Below, in pieces: positions 49,942-59,308 of a stretch of 64,000 nucleotides of DNA (the stretch's first letter is position 1; each line of letters starts with the position of its first letter). The DNA lies in contig NZ_CP107853.1 in NCBI RefSeq assembly GCF_036013525.1, positions 8,370,001 through 8,434,000 of the forward strand. The letters run 5' to 3'. This stretch comes from Nonomuraea sp. NBC_00507 (GTDB taxonomy: Bacteria > Actinomycetota > Actinomycetes > Streptosporangiales > Streptosporangiaceae). The position numbers and the translations under genes were made by a program. The notes beneath the pieces are model-generated. The model worked only from the letters and a program-made list of their open reading frames with translations. It did not search any database and had not been told where the DNA came from.

Positions 49942-50017
49942 CAGCAAGCGGAGCGGTTGGGCTTATACCGCGGCGGCTATGGAACGGATTACCCGTCTCG
50001 AAATACCAAGGACGATT

Positions 50018-50803
50018 TTAGCTAAACTCTCTTTTTAGAGTAGCCAGTACGTCTCCAAATATTTCACGAATGCTATTTTGGTATCGCAGTTGTTGAATGC
50101 CGTCCATATTAGAAAAGACCTCACAGCCTTCTTGTATGACGGCTAGTGCGCGATGGAATCCGAGCTTACCCTGGAAGAGCCCCGCTTCATGCACTACATT
50201 CTGCCGAGCTCGCCAGTTACCGTCGGCGGTTTCATCTTCTCGCGCCATTACGAGCAGAGCGAATGCAGCCTCGCTGAGCATCTCTTGAAGGATGTCGCGA
50301 ATAGTATGACCGCCGCGCGCTCCAGTTTCGTAAGCGATGACGCGATAGCCATGGTGATCCTCTAGGTGATCCTTGAGATCGCGCCACGCACTATCCCGTC
50401 CATGCCCAATGAAGATCGAGGGCGGTTCTGGAGTTGGCCTAGTCTCGGCTATTCTGCATTTCTCTAAGGCCTGTTCGAATACGTCAAAAACCCTCTCGAT
50501 CTCCCCACGCGTAGGGGCCGATATGTCAACTCTTGCTCCGCTCTGTTCCCATGTGACGTTCAGATGGGCAACCTGGCCTTCGTTTTTCCTGTAGAAATCG
50601 ACTTTGAAGTAATATAGACTTCCGTCTTTGCGGCAGTCTGCAGCGAATTCGTTGAAGTCGTCGAAGTTCCAAGACTCCTGGCCATTATATGTCCTGAGCG
50701 TGCCGTATCGAGAAATTCTTTCATCAACCAAAAGCCTATCAAACGCCTCTTGGATAACCTCCGGCGTAAACTTAACACTTCCGTACCCTTTGCTCTTTTC
50801 CAT
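50018..50803 (-). CDS. TIR-like predicted nucleotide-binding protein (PF10137 type)
   Basis: This is 261 residues from ATG 50803 (GGGAGAG upstream). The N-terminal ~120 residues are an unassigned alpha/beta domain. The C-terminal domain (about 128-260) has the TIR-like set: IFIGHGRDSAWRDLKDHLED, then VIAYETGARGGHTIRDILQE and FALLVMAREDETADG. RQNVVHEAGLFQGKLGFHRA contains the Glu (about 206) equivalent to the NADase Glu. It ends with the conserved IREIFGDVLATLKREF. Related domains are effectors of CBASS/Pycsar-type immunity that deplete NAD. No cyclase gene is adjacent, so a stand-alone role or another trigger is inferred. Confidence 0.75.
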   Translation of the reverse strand: MEKSKGYGSVKFTPEVIQEAFDRLLVDERISRYGTLRTYNGQESWNFDDFNEFAADCRKDGSLYYFKVDFYRKNEGQVAHLNVTWEQSGARVDISAPTRGEIERVFDVFEQALEKCRIAETRPTPEPPSIFIGHGRDSAWRDLKDHLEDHHGYRVIAYETGARGGHTIRDILQEMLSEAAFALLVMAREDETADGNWRARQNVVHEAGLFQGKLGFHRALAVIQEGCEVFSNMDGIQQLRYQNSIREIFGDVLATLKREFS

Positions 50804-51325
50804 TAATACTCTCCCTGTGGAGTAGTTTTGGCGACTAGATTGAGCTTCTCGTACATATCTTAACCGGATCACCAAGGAGACACTCTCCGGAGGAAACGGA
50901 GGTCCTGCTAGCCAGCACGGGCAGCGTGCGACCGAGCGCAGGGTTGTGTGGCGGTGCAGCGTACCCGTCCTTGACGTCCTTCTTGGAGATGCGGCAGGTC
51001 ATAGCACCTCAGTAGACGGATACTGATCCCTTCGGTTCGAACTCGTGGCACGAGGGTCGGTGAAGGTCGTTAGAGAGGTCAGGACCGCTCGGGAGATCAG
51101 TGACGGCCGATGGTGGTCAAGTAGGTTGCTGCACTTTGCTGCTGCATCTCACCGGCATGATCTCTTGGCAAGATCGACGTCCTGCGTAGTATCCATGGAC
51201 TAATCCCCTTTCGGGTGGTTTTGGCTATATTGCCTCCTTTCTCTCGGTTTGCGGTTATTGTGCCGATCTGTCGGAGTCTAAAATTTCGGTAGCCAAAGAC
51301 GAAGATTGCGCGAGATAGTAGCAGC
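50804..51325. other. Non-coding stretch between divergent island genes
   Basis: About 520 bases without a supported gene. It contains promoter regions for both flanking genes and copy B of the 120-bp repeat (51027-51146). No tRNA or clear terminator was found. Confidence 0.5.
51027..51146 (+). repeat. Diverged 120-bp non-coding repeat, copy B
   Basis: Counterpart of 49524-49644. The most conserved part is TAGGTTGCTGCACTTTGCTGCTGCA at its right end, itself an internal repeat of TTGCTGCA/TGCTGCA. Confidence 0.5.
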
Positions 51326-52294
51326 ATGACTGATACACCATCATCGCTGGAACCCCAAGGATCAACCACAGGAACAGAATCACTGATTAATGCGGCTGAA
51401 GAACTTGTAGACAGAGCCATCGCTTTCATGGAGCCATATACAGAAATCACTTGGAAGGCTGGGGTTGAGAATCCAAAAAAGCTTGCTGCCGCCTTTTGTG
51501 TCAAGCGACAGATCGATGGCATTCGGGCTGCAATTACTCTCGCGCGGGCAGGGCTTGGACATATGAGTGCGTCATTTATACGTCCTGCATGTGAAGACTT
51601 GTTCTGGCTGTCATATCTCGACAAGCTTGATGCGCAGGTAGCGAAGCGGCTGTTGGGCGCCATGACAGCCCTGGATGCCTCTCGCAGCGTCATTGCACAG
51701 CAACAGTATAGCGGCAAGAAGACGATGACTAGGTTGGGTTTCCCCGCCAAGTTTGTTAAATATAGTTACGCGAACAAACTGCAGAGTGAGGCGGTCTTAA
51801 AGGAACTAAGTGGGACCCTTGGTTGGCCAAACACGGATGAAGGAGTACTGCCTCCTACTGCGTGGGTGGCTGCCCAAACTGGAAATAGCAAGTTGTACGA
51901 CTTTCTATATTCGGCCACGTCGCGCGTGGTCCACTTCTCAATGGGAGAGGTGGCACGACGGGGGTGGAGTATCCCTGAAGACGGCGATCCTCAGAACTCG
52001 ATAATTGACTTTAATTCCCCTAATCACCTAAATTACCGAACCGACTTTGCTTTGTATTGGTGCTGTCACCTGTTCGCACTTACATGGCCGACGGCACTTT
52101 CGTGCCTCGAAGCCGACCTAGAAGGTGCGGACGAAGGAGTGCTAGACGTGTATACAGAGGCTCTTAAGAGGTTGGCTAGCCACGGCAAGGTTCCAGTAAC
52201 CTTGCCGTCGGAGTTTAACTTGCGCACTACAGCGAGAGCCGGTGTAAATTCTAGTAACGCAAAGCGGGCAAACTCAAGAGGGAGTAGAGGCTGA
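51326..52294 (+). CDS. Unrecognised island protein, mostly helical
   Basis: This is 322 residues from ATG 51326. The predicted fold is largely alpha-helical: INAAEELVDRAIAFMEPYTE, RQIDGIRAAITLARAGLGHM, then SASFIRPACEDLFWLSYLDK. A segment SATSRVVHFSMGEVARRGWS resembles the Arg/His stretch of DUF5677-like proteins but does not have R-x4-H spacing. The codon use is AT-richer than the flanks. The last 40 residues are basic and probably disordered. No operon partner is evident: the upstream gene is divergent and the downstream gene convergent. Confidence 0.6.
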   Translation: MTDTPSSLEPQGSTTGTESLINAAEELVDRAIAFMEPYTEITWKAGVENPKKLAAAFCVKRQIDGIRAAITLARAGLGHMSASFIRPACEDLFWLSYLDKLDAQVAKRLLGAMTALDASRSVIAQQQYSGKKTMTRLGFPAKFVKYSYANKLQSEAVLKELSGTLGWPNTDEGVLPPTAWVAAQTGNSKLYDFLYSATSRVVHFSMGEVARRGWSIPEDGDPQNSIIDFNSPNHLNYRTDFALYWCCHLFALTWPTALSCLEADLEGADEGVLDVYTEALKRLASHGKVPVTLPSEFNLRTTARAGVNSSNAKRANSRGSRG

Positions 52295-52479
52295 AGCGAA
52301 CGTTTCCTGGATTGCACCGTCCAGACTTCAGCTTGGCTTTCACGGGTGACAATTCTGGTCATCTCCTCGTCGAGCAGGCGTAGCTTCCTTTCGCCTCCAG
52401 GATTTTGAAGATCGAGTCATGTTGAGGTGTGTGGGGCTGATGGTGGCGGCTGCGGTGTAGCGCTGGGTGATAACCGCAG

Positions 52480-54105
52480 TTAGGCGGCCAGGTGGGCGTC
52501 GCGAGCGAGGGCGCCGATGGCGGCTTGGTAGGCGCGTGAGGCGGAGCGTAGGCGGCTGTCGGCCGGTGGATCGGGATCGGTGATCTGGGTGAGGCCGGGG
52601 ATCAGGAATCGCTGGGCCAGGTGGGTGATGAAGAGTGCGTGCGCGATCCCGGTGGGGGTGACCTGGTAGGTGCGGCTGTGCGGGATGCGGGTGATGATGC
52701 CGTGGGCGCGGAGTCTGCGTAGGTCGTAGCTGATCTGGCCGCTGGTCATGGCCTCCGGGGCGAGCCCGAGTAGGGGCGCGAGGTGGTGGCGCAGGAGGCG
52801 GTTGGTGAAGCCTGCGGGCAGCAGGGCCAGAGTGCAGCAGACGTTGAGCAGGGCGCGGACGCGGGGATCGGTGAAGCGTAGTCCGGGGATGCGGGTTCCG
52901 GTGTCGGTGATGACCGGATCGATGATCGCGGCCAGCGCGGCGGCTCCGTCGGCGGGATCGTGGCTGATGCATTCGACGTCGAGCAGACGCCGGTTGGCGG
53001 TGAAGCCGACCTGCTGAAGTGCGGGCAGGTTAGTCAGCTCTTTGCCGATGCCGAAATCGCGGGTCTGGTTGATGGTGGTCTCGGTCCGTAATGCACGTCC
53101 TTCCTTGAGGTACTGCTTGACCTGGGTCTTCTTGTAATACAGATAAAGGTAGGGGTCGACGCCCTCGGTGATGATCTGGGTGCGGAAGCTGCCCGGGGTG
53201 GCGCCCTTGCCGTGGTGGCGGCGGATCTGGCGGTCGAAGACGATGCTCACCTTGTCGGGACGGCCGATGTCAATGTTGTCGCGGATGAGCTGGTCGAAGA
53301 AGATCCGGGCAGAGCGCGGGCGGTCCATCACCTGGGTGGTGGACAGCTCGATCTGCTGGATGGAGGCCTGCCAGCGGTAGTCGGCCGCCTCGTCCTCGGC
53401 GGTGAAGGGGTGGGGCAGGCGGGCCAGCCACTTGCCGAGGAAGCGGTAGATCGCCTCCTGGCTCAGGCCGTCACAGATCCTCTGGATCGCCTGCGGCTCC
53501 TCGGCCGCGACGATGGCGTTGTCGGCCGCGGTGAAGCCGATCCCGGCGCGCTCGCACTGGCGCTTGGCGTACTCGTGACCGTTGAGGTAGACCTGCCCGT
53601 TGAACGGGAAGTAGCCGCAGAACTTGACGTAGAACGGGCCGAAGTCACGATCGAAGCCGTAGAAGTACCAGTGGTTGACCAGCGCGGGCTCCTTGGCCAG
53701 CCACGGATAGGACTTACCGGTGCCCGCGTCGCGGCGCTGCCGGGTCCGCCAAATGCGGGTCTTTTCCTGGGCCCGCCCGACGAACAGGATCCGTTCGCCG
53801 CCGTTGTGTCCGGCCAGGTATTGCTTGGCGATGTCGTCTTTGCGCTGCTTTTTGGTGAAGTGGACCAGGTCCAGATCGCGGGCGGCGAGCCAGTGGTGAA
53901 TGTCGGCGGCGAAGTGCTCGGTCATCGGGTGCATCAGCGTCGAGGAGACGAAGCGGTCGCCGCGGTGGTGGCAGAAGAAGCCATGGATGCCCGAGCCGTA
54001 CTGCAGTCGAGGCTGCCGGAAGGACAGCAGCATCCGGTCCACGCACCGGATCTCGAAGAGAGCGTGATCGGACAACACCTCGGCAGCGGTACGCGGTAGC
54101 GTCAT
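52480..54105 (-). CDS. Large protein of unknown function, C-terminal winged-helix-like region
   Basis: This is 541 residues from ATG 54105 (GGAGCC upstream). Distinct conserved-looking blocks are LSDHALFEIRCVDRMLLSFR, LVHFTKKQRKDDIAKQYLAG, ILFVGRAQEKTRIWRTRQRR, FDRDFGPFYVKFCGYFPFNG and LRTETTINQTRDFGIGKELT. The last ~120 residues look like a winged helix (SGQISYDLRRLRAHGIITRI, then RTYQVTPTGIAHAL), so nucleic-acid binding is plausible. From memory, similar proteins occur in many bacteria without an assigned function. GC is higher than for the left island genes, suggesting a separate origin. Confidence 0.6.
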   Translation of the reverse strand: MTLPRTAAEVLSDHALFEIRCVDRMLLSFRQPRLQYGSGIHGFFCHHRGDRFVSSTLMHPMTEHFAADIHHWLAARDLDLVHFTKKQRKDDIAKQYLAGHNGGERILFVGRAQEKTRIWRTRQRRDAGTGKSYPWLAKEPALVNHWYFYGFDRDFGPFYVKFCGYFPFNGQVYLNGHEYAKRQCERAGIGFTAADNAIVAAEEPQAIQRICDGLSQEAIYRFLGKWLARLPHPFTAEDEAADYRWQASIQQIELSTTQVMDRPRSARIFFDQLIRDNIDIGRPDKVSIVFDRQIRRHHGKGATPGSFRTQIITEGVDPYLYLYYKKTQVKQYLKEGRALRTETTINQTRDFGIGKELTNLPALQQVGFTANRRLLDVECISHDPADGAAALAAIIDPVITDTGTRIPGLRFTDPRVRALLNVCCTLALLPAGFTNRLLRHHLAPLLGLAPEAMTSGQISYDLRRLRAHGIITRIPHSRTYQVTPTGIAHALFITHLAQRFLIPGLTQITDPDPPADSRLRSASRAYQAAIGALARDAHLAA

Positions 54106-54398
54106 CACAGGCTCCGGCTGGAGGCTCGGCCGGCAACGGCCACCCGATCGCTGCGAGCGGTGAATGAACGGACACATTGTGTACCGTCTTAGCCGCCAGC
54201 CGGGGTCATTCCGCGGATCCGTAACTCGTTCTCCATCTACGGACCTCAGCCCGCACCGGGCATGTCTCGTCGGGTTGGGGCGAAGCCCCGGTGGGCATTA
54301 AGCCCGACGAGGTGACCATCCGCGGCAGCCGCCACACCGAGCCGCCCGTACCCGTCTGTCACACGTAGCGGATCGTCTGCCGCAAACCCGGCTTAACA
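54106..54398. other. Non-coding stretch
   Basis: No supported gene. It holds the upstream region of the 541-residue protein on the minus strand and a block of GC-rich sequence with many stops in all frames. Confidence 0.4.
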
Positions 54399-54695
54399 GT
54401 GGACGAGCAAATCAACCAAATTCTTGATCGCTTGTACGCCCACGCTGATCGGATCGGTGAGCTGGCCACCGAGCTCGACCAGATCGACGGGAGCCCCGGC
54501 TCTAGCGTCCTACAGGTCGTACGGGTCTTCGAGCACCCCGACGGCGAGGACGCGGACCTCACCAGCCCAGCCGAAGGCCTGCAGATACTACCTGGGCAAC
54601 ACCAGCTCCTCGGCTGGCACCTCGACGCCAGGGCATTGGACTTCCTCCGACGCGCTCACGCGGAGCTAGATATCGACGGGTATGCCTACGGATAG
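54399..54695 (+). CDS. Small hypothetical protein
   Basis: Ninety-eight residues from GTG 54399: an N-terminal helix (MDEQINQILDRLYAHADRIG, then ELATELDQID), then a short alpha/beta part ending HLDARALDFLRRAHAELDID. It is unrecognised. The upstream ribosome-binding site is weak. It lies between the 541-residue protein (divergent) and the integrase remnant. Confidence 0.45.
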   Translation: MDEQINQILDRLYAHADRIGELATELDQIDGSPGSSVLQVVRVFEHPDGEDADLTSPAEGLQILPGQHQLLGWHLDARALDFLRRAHAELDIDGYAYG

Positions 54696-54851
54696 TGAGG
54701 CCTCAAGCGCAACGCGCTGGTGTGCTCATACGAGCACAAGACCACCAACCCATAGGACCAACAGCTACGCGCCCGCAAGGTCGACATTGCTCTCTAGGCC
54801 AACCCGTCAGCCATCAGCCAGGGGTCTGTCCAGCTGACGGCTCTGTCGCAA

Positions 54852-55073
54852 GTGTTCTTACACTCCCTCAGCCGGGACGGTTTGTTCAAACATCAGGTGG
54901 GGCTAGGCAGGTTCAGCCTCAAAGCTGGCGTATCCATCAAGGCCCTGGCCGAGTTCCTAGGACACGCCGATCCTGGGTTCACTCTCCGGACGTACACGCA
55001 TCTCATGTCATCGAGCGAAGATCGTATGCGTGAGGCGATCGAGAAGGCGTGGAGTGCCCTAGAAGTGCCCTGA
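54852..55073 (+). pseudogene. Relic: C-terminus of a tyrosine recombinase (phage-type integrase)
   Basis: From about 54910 the frame reads SLKAGVSIKALAEFLGHADP, then GFTLRTYTHLMSSSEDRM. This covers box II with the second active-site His/Gly and the nucleophilic Tyr (RTYTH). The N-terminal part and box I (Arg, HxxR) are absent; the preceding 25 residues are unrelated. The enzyme cannot be active. Its position 58 bases before the right repeat is that expected of an element's integrase. Confidence 0.8.
55055..55073 (+). repeat. GTGCCCT-N4-GTGCCCTG motif, right copy
   Basis: Same pattern and orientation as 48122-48140. It overlaps the last codons of the integrase relic. Confidence 0.5.
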
Positions 55074-55129
55074 TCAGTGGATGGCATCGGGTAGGAGGGT
55101 GATGACCAGGAACAACAGTCCTCTCCCTC

Positions 55130-56122
55130 CTAGTACACCGAGATGTGCGGGTGGTCGTAGTGGTTGGCGGTGGTGCCGCCGCGGTCCGTCATCGTGCGCC
55201 AGGCCCCGGTGCGGACGTGCCAGATGCGCTGCCGGTAGATGACGTACATGATGCCGAGGCGCTTGGCGTTCTTGATCGCCCAGTTGGCGATCTCGTCGCC
55301 GCGCTTGAGCTCCTCCGCCGACGGCAACGCGCCGCCCCGGCTCAGCATGAAGTCGCACGCCCGGCCCAGCGGGTGCTCGCCGCCGTCCTGGATGGCCCGG
55401 TAGCAGCCGATCCCGTACGGCACCTCGAACCGTTCCTGGATGAGCTGCCTGACCAGGGCCATCCGCGGCGTGATGTGATCGGGCCCCTGCGGCAACTGCG
55501 GCACGAACGTGCCGTCGGGCCGCAGGCCCGGTGCCTTGTACAGCTGGTCGATCTTGTCCCGGATGCGCTCGATCTGCCGCTCGGCCTTCTTCTTGCGCTT
55601 CTCCAGCTCGCCGACGGTGCGCTCGAGATCGCCGGCACGGGCGGCCGCCTCGTCCTGCGCCTGCTGCCGGTCGTCCCTGACCTTGGCGAAGCCGCGGAGC
55701 CTGGCGTCCTGGAGTGCGACGAGGTGCTGGACGAGCGCCATCCTGCCGAGGAGCCCGGACGGGTCCTGCGGGCCGGTCAGCAGGGCGACCTGGCTGGGCT
55801 CGGTGCCGGTGTACTGGGCGATGGCCATCGCCCTGAGCTCGGTGGAGTTCTGGTCGTAGACCTCCTGGGCGGCGGCCAGCTTCTCATGTGCTGATTTTTC
55901 GGCTTTTTCGGCCTTCTGGTGGGCGATGCGGCTGTTGTAGTAGTCGGTGATGAGCTTGTCCGACTCCTTCTGGAGCGCGGCGAGTTCGTTCTTGAGCTGC
56001 TTCACCGTGGGCTTGGGCTCGGCCCGCGCCGCGGCCGGCGCCGCCGCCAGGAGGGCGGCGGTGAGGACGGCGACCACCCCGCGCCGAGCACCCGACCGGA
56101 AGGTGGGGGACGCAACCGCCAC
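55130..56122 (-). CDS. Secreted coiled-coil protein with a peptidoglycan-hydrolase-like C-terminal domain (ARB_07466-like)
   Basis: This is 330 residues from GTG 56122 (AAGGAGAA upstream). A signal peptide (AVLTAALLAAAPAAARAEP) is followed by two coiled coils (KQLKNELAALQKESDKLITD and LERTVGELEKRKKKAERQIE). The C-terminal domain contains GCYRAIQDGGEHPLGRACDF, IANWAIKNAKRLGIMYVIYR and TTANHYDHPHISVY. It resembles the domain seen in mycobacterial and Streptomyces coiled-coil cell-wall proteins. The His/Asp set could bind metal as in LAS peptidases, but this is an inference. Its last 4 codons form the right end repeat of the island. Confidence 0.8.
   Translation of the reverse strand: MAVASPTFRSGARRGVVAVLTAALLAAAPAAARAEPKPTVKQLKNELAALQKESDKLITDYYNSRIAHQKAEKAEKSAHEKLAAAQEVYDQNSTELRAMAIAQYTGTEPSQVALLTGPQDPSGLLGRMALVQHLVALQDARLRGFAKVRDDRQQAQDEAAARAGDLERTVGELEKRKKKAERQIERIRDKIDQLYKAPGLRPDGTFVPQLPQGPDHITPRMALVRQLIQERFEVPYGIGCYRAIQDGGEHPLGRACDFMLSRGGALPSAEELKRGDEIANWAIKNAKRLGIMYVIYRQRIWHVRTGAWRTMTDRGGTTANHYDHPHISVY
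55131..55144. repeat. Right attachment-like repeat of the genomic island
   Basis: TAGTACACCGAGAT, identical to 48001-48014. It is the 3' end of the secreted coiled-coil protein gene, which it keeps intact. Confidence 0.8.
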
Positions 56123-56234
56123 GCTTCTCCTTATTGAGAGCCGCAGGGCAGGTTCCGGTCAGGAGGTAATCAGGTCCGGCGTCGCCCTCTATCCGACGCT
56201 CGATAGTAGGGGATCGGATGCGGCGGCGTGCAAC

Positions 56235-57851
<1,617 letters not shown>

Positions 57852-57968
57852 GTGGGACCTCCTAGACCCCCGATAAGATCCTTATGTCAGGAAGCTAACC
57901 TGAGGTCACGCGCCGTGTCGACCCCTTTCGGCAGAGTGATCGCCCCTATGCCGCAATTGGTATCTTTA

Positions 57969-57984
57969 CTACTACATATAGTAG
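57969..57984. promoter_or_regulatory. AT-rich palindrome CTACTA-CATA-TAGTAG upstream of the kinase
   Basis: A perfect 6-bp inverted repeat with a 4-bp spacer lies in the 142-base gap before the kinase start and just past the end of the monooxygenase gene. It is AT-rich and has no GC stem, so an operator is more likely than a terminator. Confidence 0.4.
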
Positions 57985-57993
57985 GCGGCGCCG

Positions 57994-59058
57994 TCAGGCG
58001 GCAGGGCGGGCCGGGTGTGCGGTCAGGTACGCGCGGACGTTGCGGGCGGCCTCGCGGCCCGCGCGGTTGGCGCCGATGGTGCTGGCGGACGGCCCATAGC
58101 CGACGAGCTGGAGCGCGGGTTCCCTGACGACCTGCGTGCCGTCCATCATGATGCCGCCGCCCGGCTCCCTGAGGCGCAGGGGTGCGAGGTGGTCGAGCGC
58201 GGAGCGGAAGCCGGTGGCCCAGATGATCGTGTCGGCCCGCCAGTGCCGTCCGTCCGCCCAGGCGACGCCGTCCGCGGCGATGCGCTGGAACATGGGCAAG
58301 CGTTCCAGCGCGCCTTTGTCCAGCGCCTCGCGGACGACGGGCGTGTAGCCGAGCCCGGTGACGCTGACGACGCTTCCCGGCGGGAGCCCGGCGCGTACCC
58401 GTTCCTCGACCATGGCGACGGCGGCCCGCCTGGCGTCCTCGCTGAACTCCTCCTCACGCAGGACGGCCGGGCGCCGGGTCACCCACGTCGTCGCGGCGGC
58501 GATGCCGGCGATCTCCGACAACACGTGCATGGCGGAATGGCCCCCGCCGACCACGACCACCCGCCGCCCCGCGAACTCCTCCGGCCCTCGATAATCCGCG
58601 TAGTGCAGCTGCCGCCCCGCGAACGAGGACGCACCCGGGTAGTAGGGCCAGTACGGCCGGGTCCACGTGCCGGTCGCGTTCACCACCGCCCGGGCCGCCC
58701 ATTCTCCGGCGCCGGTCCCGATCAGGAGCCGGCCGCCCGGGCCGCGCCGGACGGCGCTCACCTTGACCGGCCGCACGACCTCCAGCCCCACCGTGCGCTC
58801 GTAGTCGCCGAAGTACGCCGGGACCACGTCGGCGACGGGCACCGCGCCGTCCTCGTCGTGGGGCCGGCGTACGCCCGGCAGGTCGAAGACGCCGTGCACC
58901 TTGTCCATGGTCAGCGACGGCGACCGGTGCCGCCACGCCCCTCCCGGCCCCGGCTCGGCGTCGAGCACGACCGGCTCGAACCCGAACCGCCCCAGGAAGT
59001 ACGCGCTGGACAGGCCCGCCTGCCCTGCGCCGATCACCACGACGTCGCTGTTCTCCAC
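57994..59058 (-). CDS. Flavin-dependent monooxygenase-like (FMO/CzcO family) protein
   Basis: This is about 354 residues from GTG 59058 (TTG 59070 is possible). An FAD motif lies at the N-terminus (DVVVIGAGQAGLSSAYFLGR) with GGAWRHR. A second dinucleotide motif lies near 185 (VVVVGGGHSAMHVLSEI), and the C-terminal ATGFRSALDHLAPL strand is present. The FxGxxxH-type segment is ASSFAGRQLHYADYRG. Members oxygenate amines or ketones with NADPH, or act as efflux-linked reductases; the substrate is unknown. Open reading frame upstream of 59058 (about 50 residues, Arg/Ala-rich) does not look like the family. Confidence 0.82.
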   Translation of the reverse strand: MENSDVVVIGAGQAGLSSAYFLGRFGFEPVVLDAEPGPGGAWRHRSPSLTMDKVHGVFDLPGVRRPHDEDGAVPVADVVPAYFGDYERTVGLEVVRPVKVSAVRRGPGGRLLIGTGAGEWAARAVVNATGTWTRPYWPYYPGASSFAGRQLHYADYRGPEEFAGRRVVVVGGGHSAMHVLSEIAGIAAATTWVTRRPAVLREEEFSEDARRAAVAMVEERVRAGLPPGSVVSVTGLGYTPVVREALDKGALERLPMFQRIAADGVAWADGRHWRADTIIWATGFRSALDHLAPLRLREPGGGIMMDGTQVVREPALQLVGYGPSASTIGANRAGREAARNVRAYLTAHPARPAA

Positions 59059-59308
59059 GATCAGGTGCAACCGCCGCCAACCCCGGGGTCTTCCCACGGC
59101 CCAGATCGATGCGCCGGCGGCCCGCCCGCGGGTGCCGCGCGGCCGGTGACCGAACTCGGCCCGCGCCACGATGTCGTCCGCCGTCATCTCCCGGGCGGAC
59201 AGCGCCGGCAACGTCCGGGTGATCGGCCGCGCCGGGGCAGCCGGCCTCGCCCACGGCCGGCGGCCGCCGGAGCCGATGCCGTCCGCGTCCAGCCGGCGTC
59301 CGTTGTCG

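Larger units (their letters stand above)
48001..55144. mobile_element. Integrated genomic island (about 7.1 kb), degenerate integrase, candidate defence cargo
   Basis: The segment is bounded by a 14-bp direct repeat at 48001-48014 and 55131-55144. The right copy is the 3' end of a secreted coiled-coil protein gene (codons for ISVY and stop), the usual way a tyrosine-recombinase element preserves its target gene. A truncated tyrosine integrase lies just inside the right end. Collapsing the repeats leaves the two flanking convergent genes abutting with overlapping stops. The inner part, roughly 48.3-52.3 kb, is visibly more AT-rich than either flank. Its cargo is unrelated to the surrounding genes. 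The missing integrase core implies that it is immobile now. Confidence 0.72.

Noticed and set aside
48001..55144. A prophage or conjugative element
   Set aside because: There are no capsid, tail, terminase, relaxase, FtsK-like or replication genes; only an integrase remnant and cargo are seen.
57969..57984. A transcription terminator
   Set aside because: The palindrome is a short AT-rich stem without the GC content of actinomycete terminators, and it sits upstream of the kinase start.
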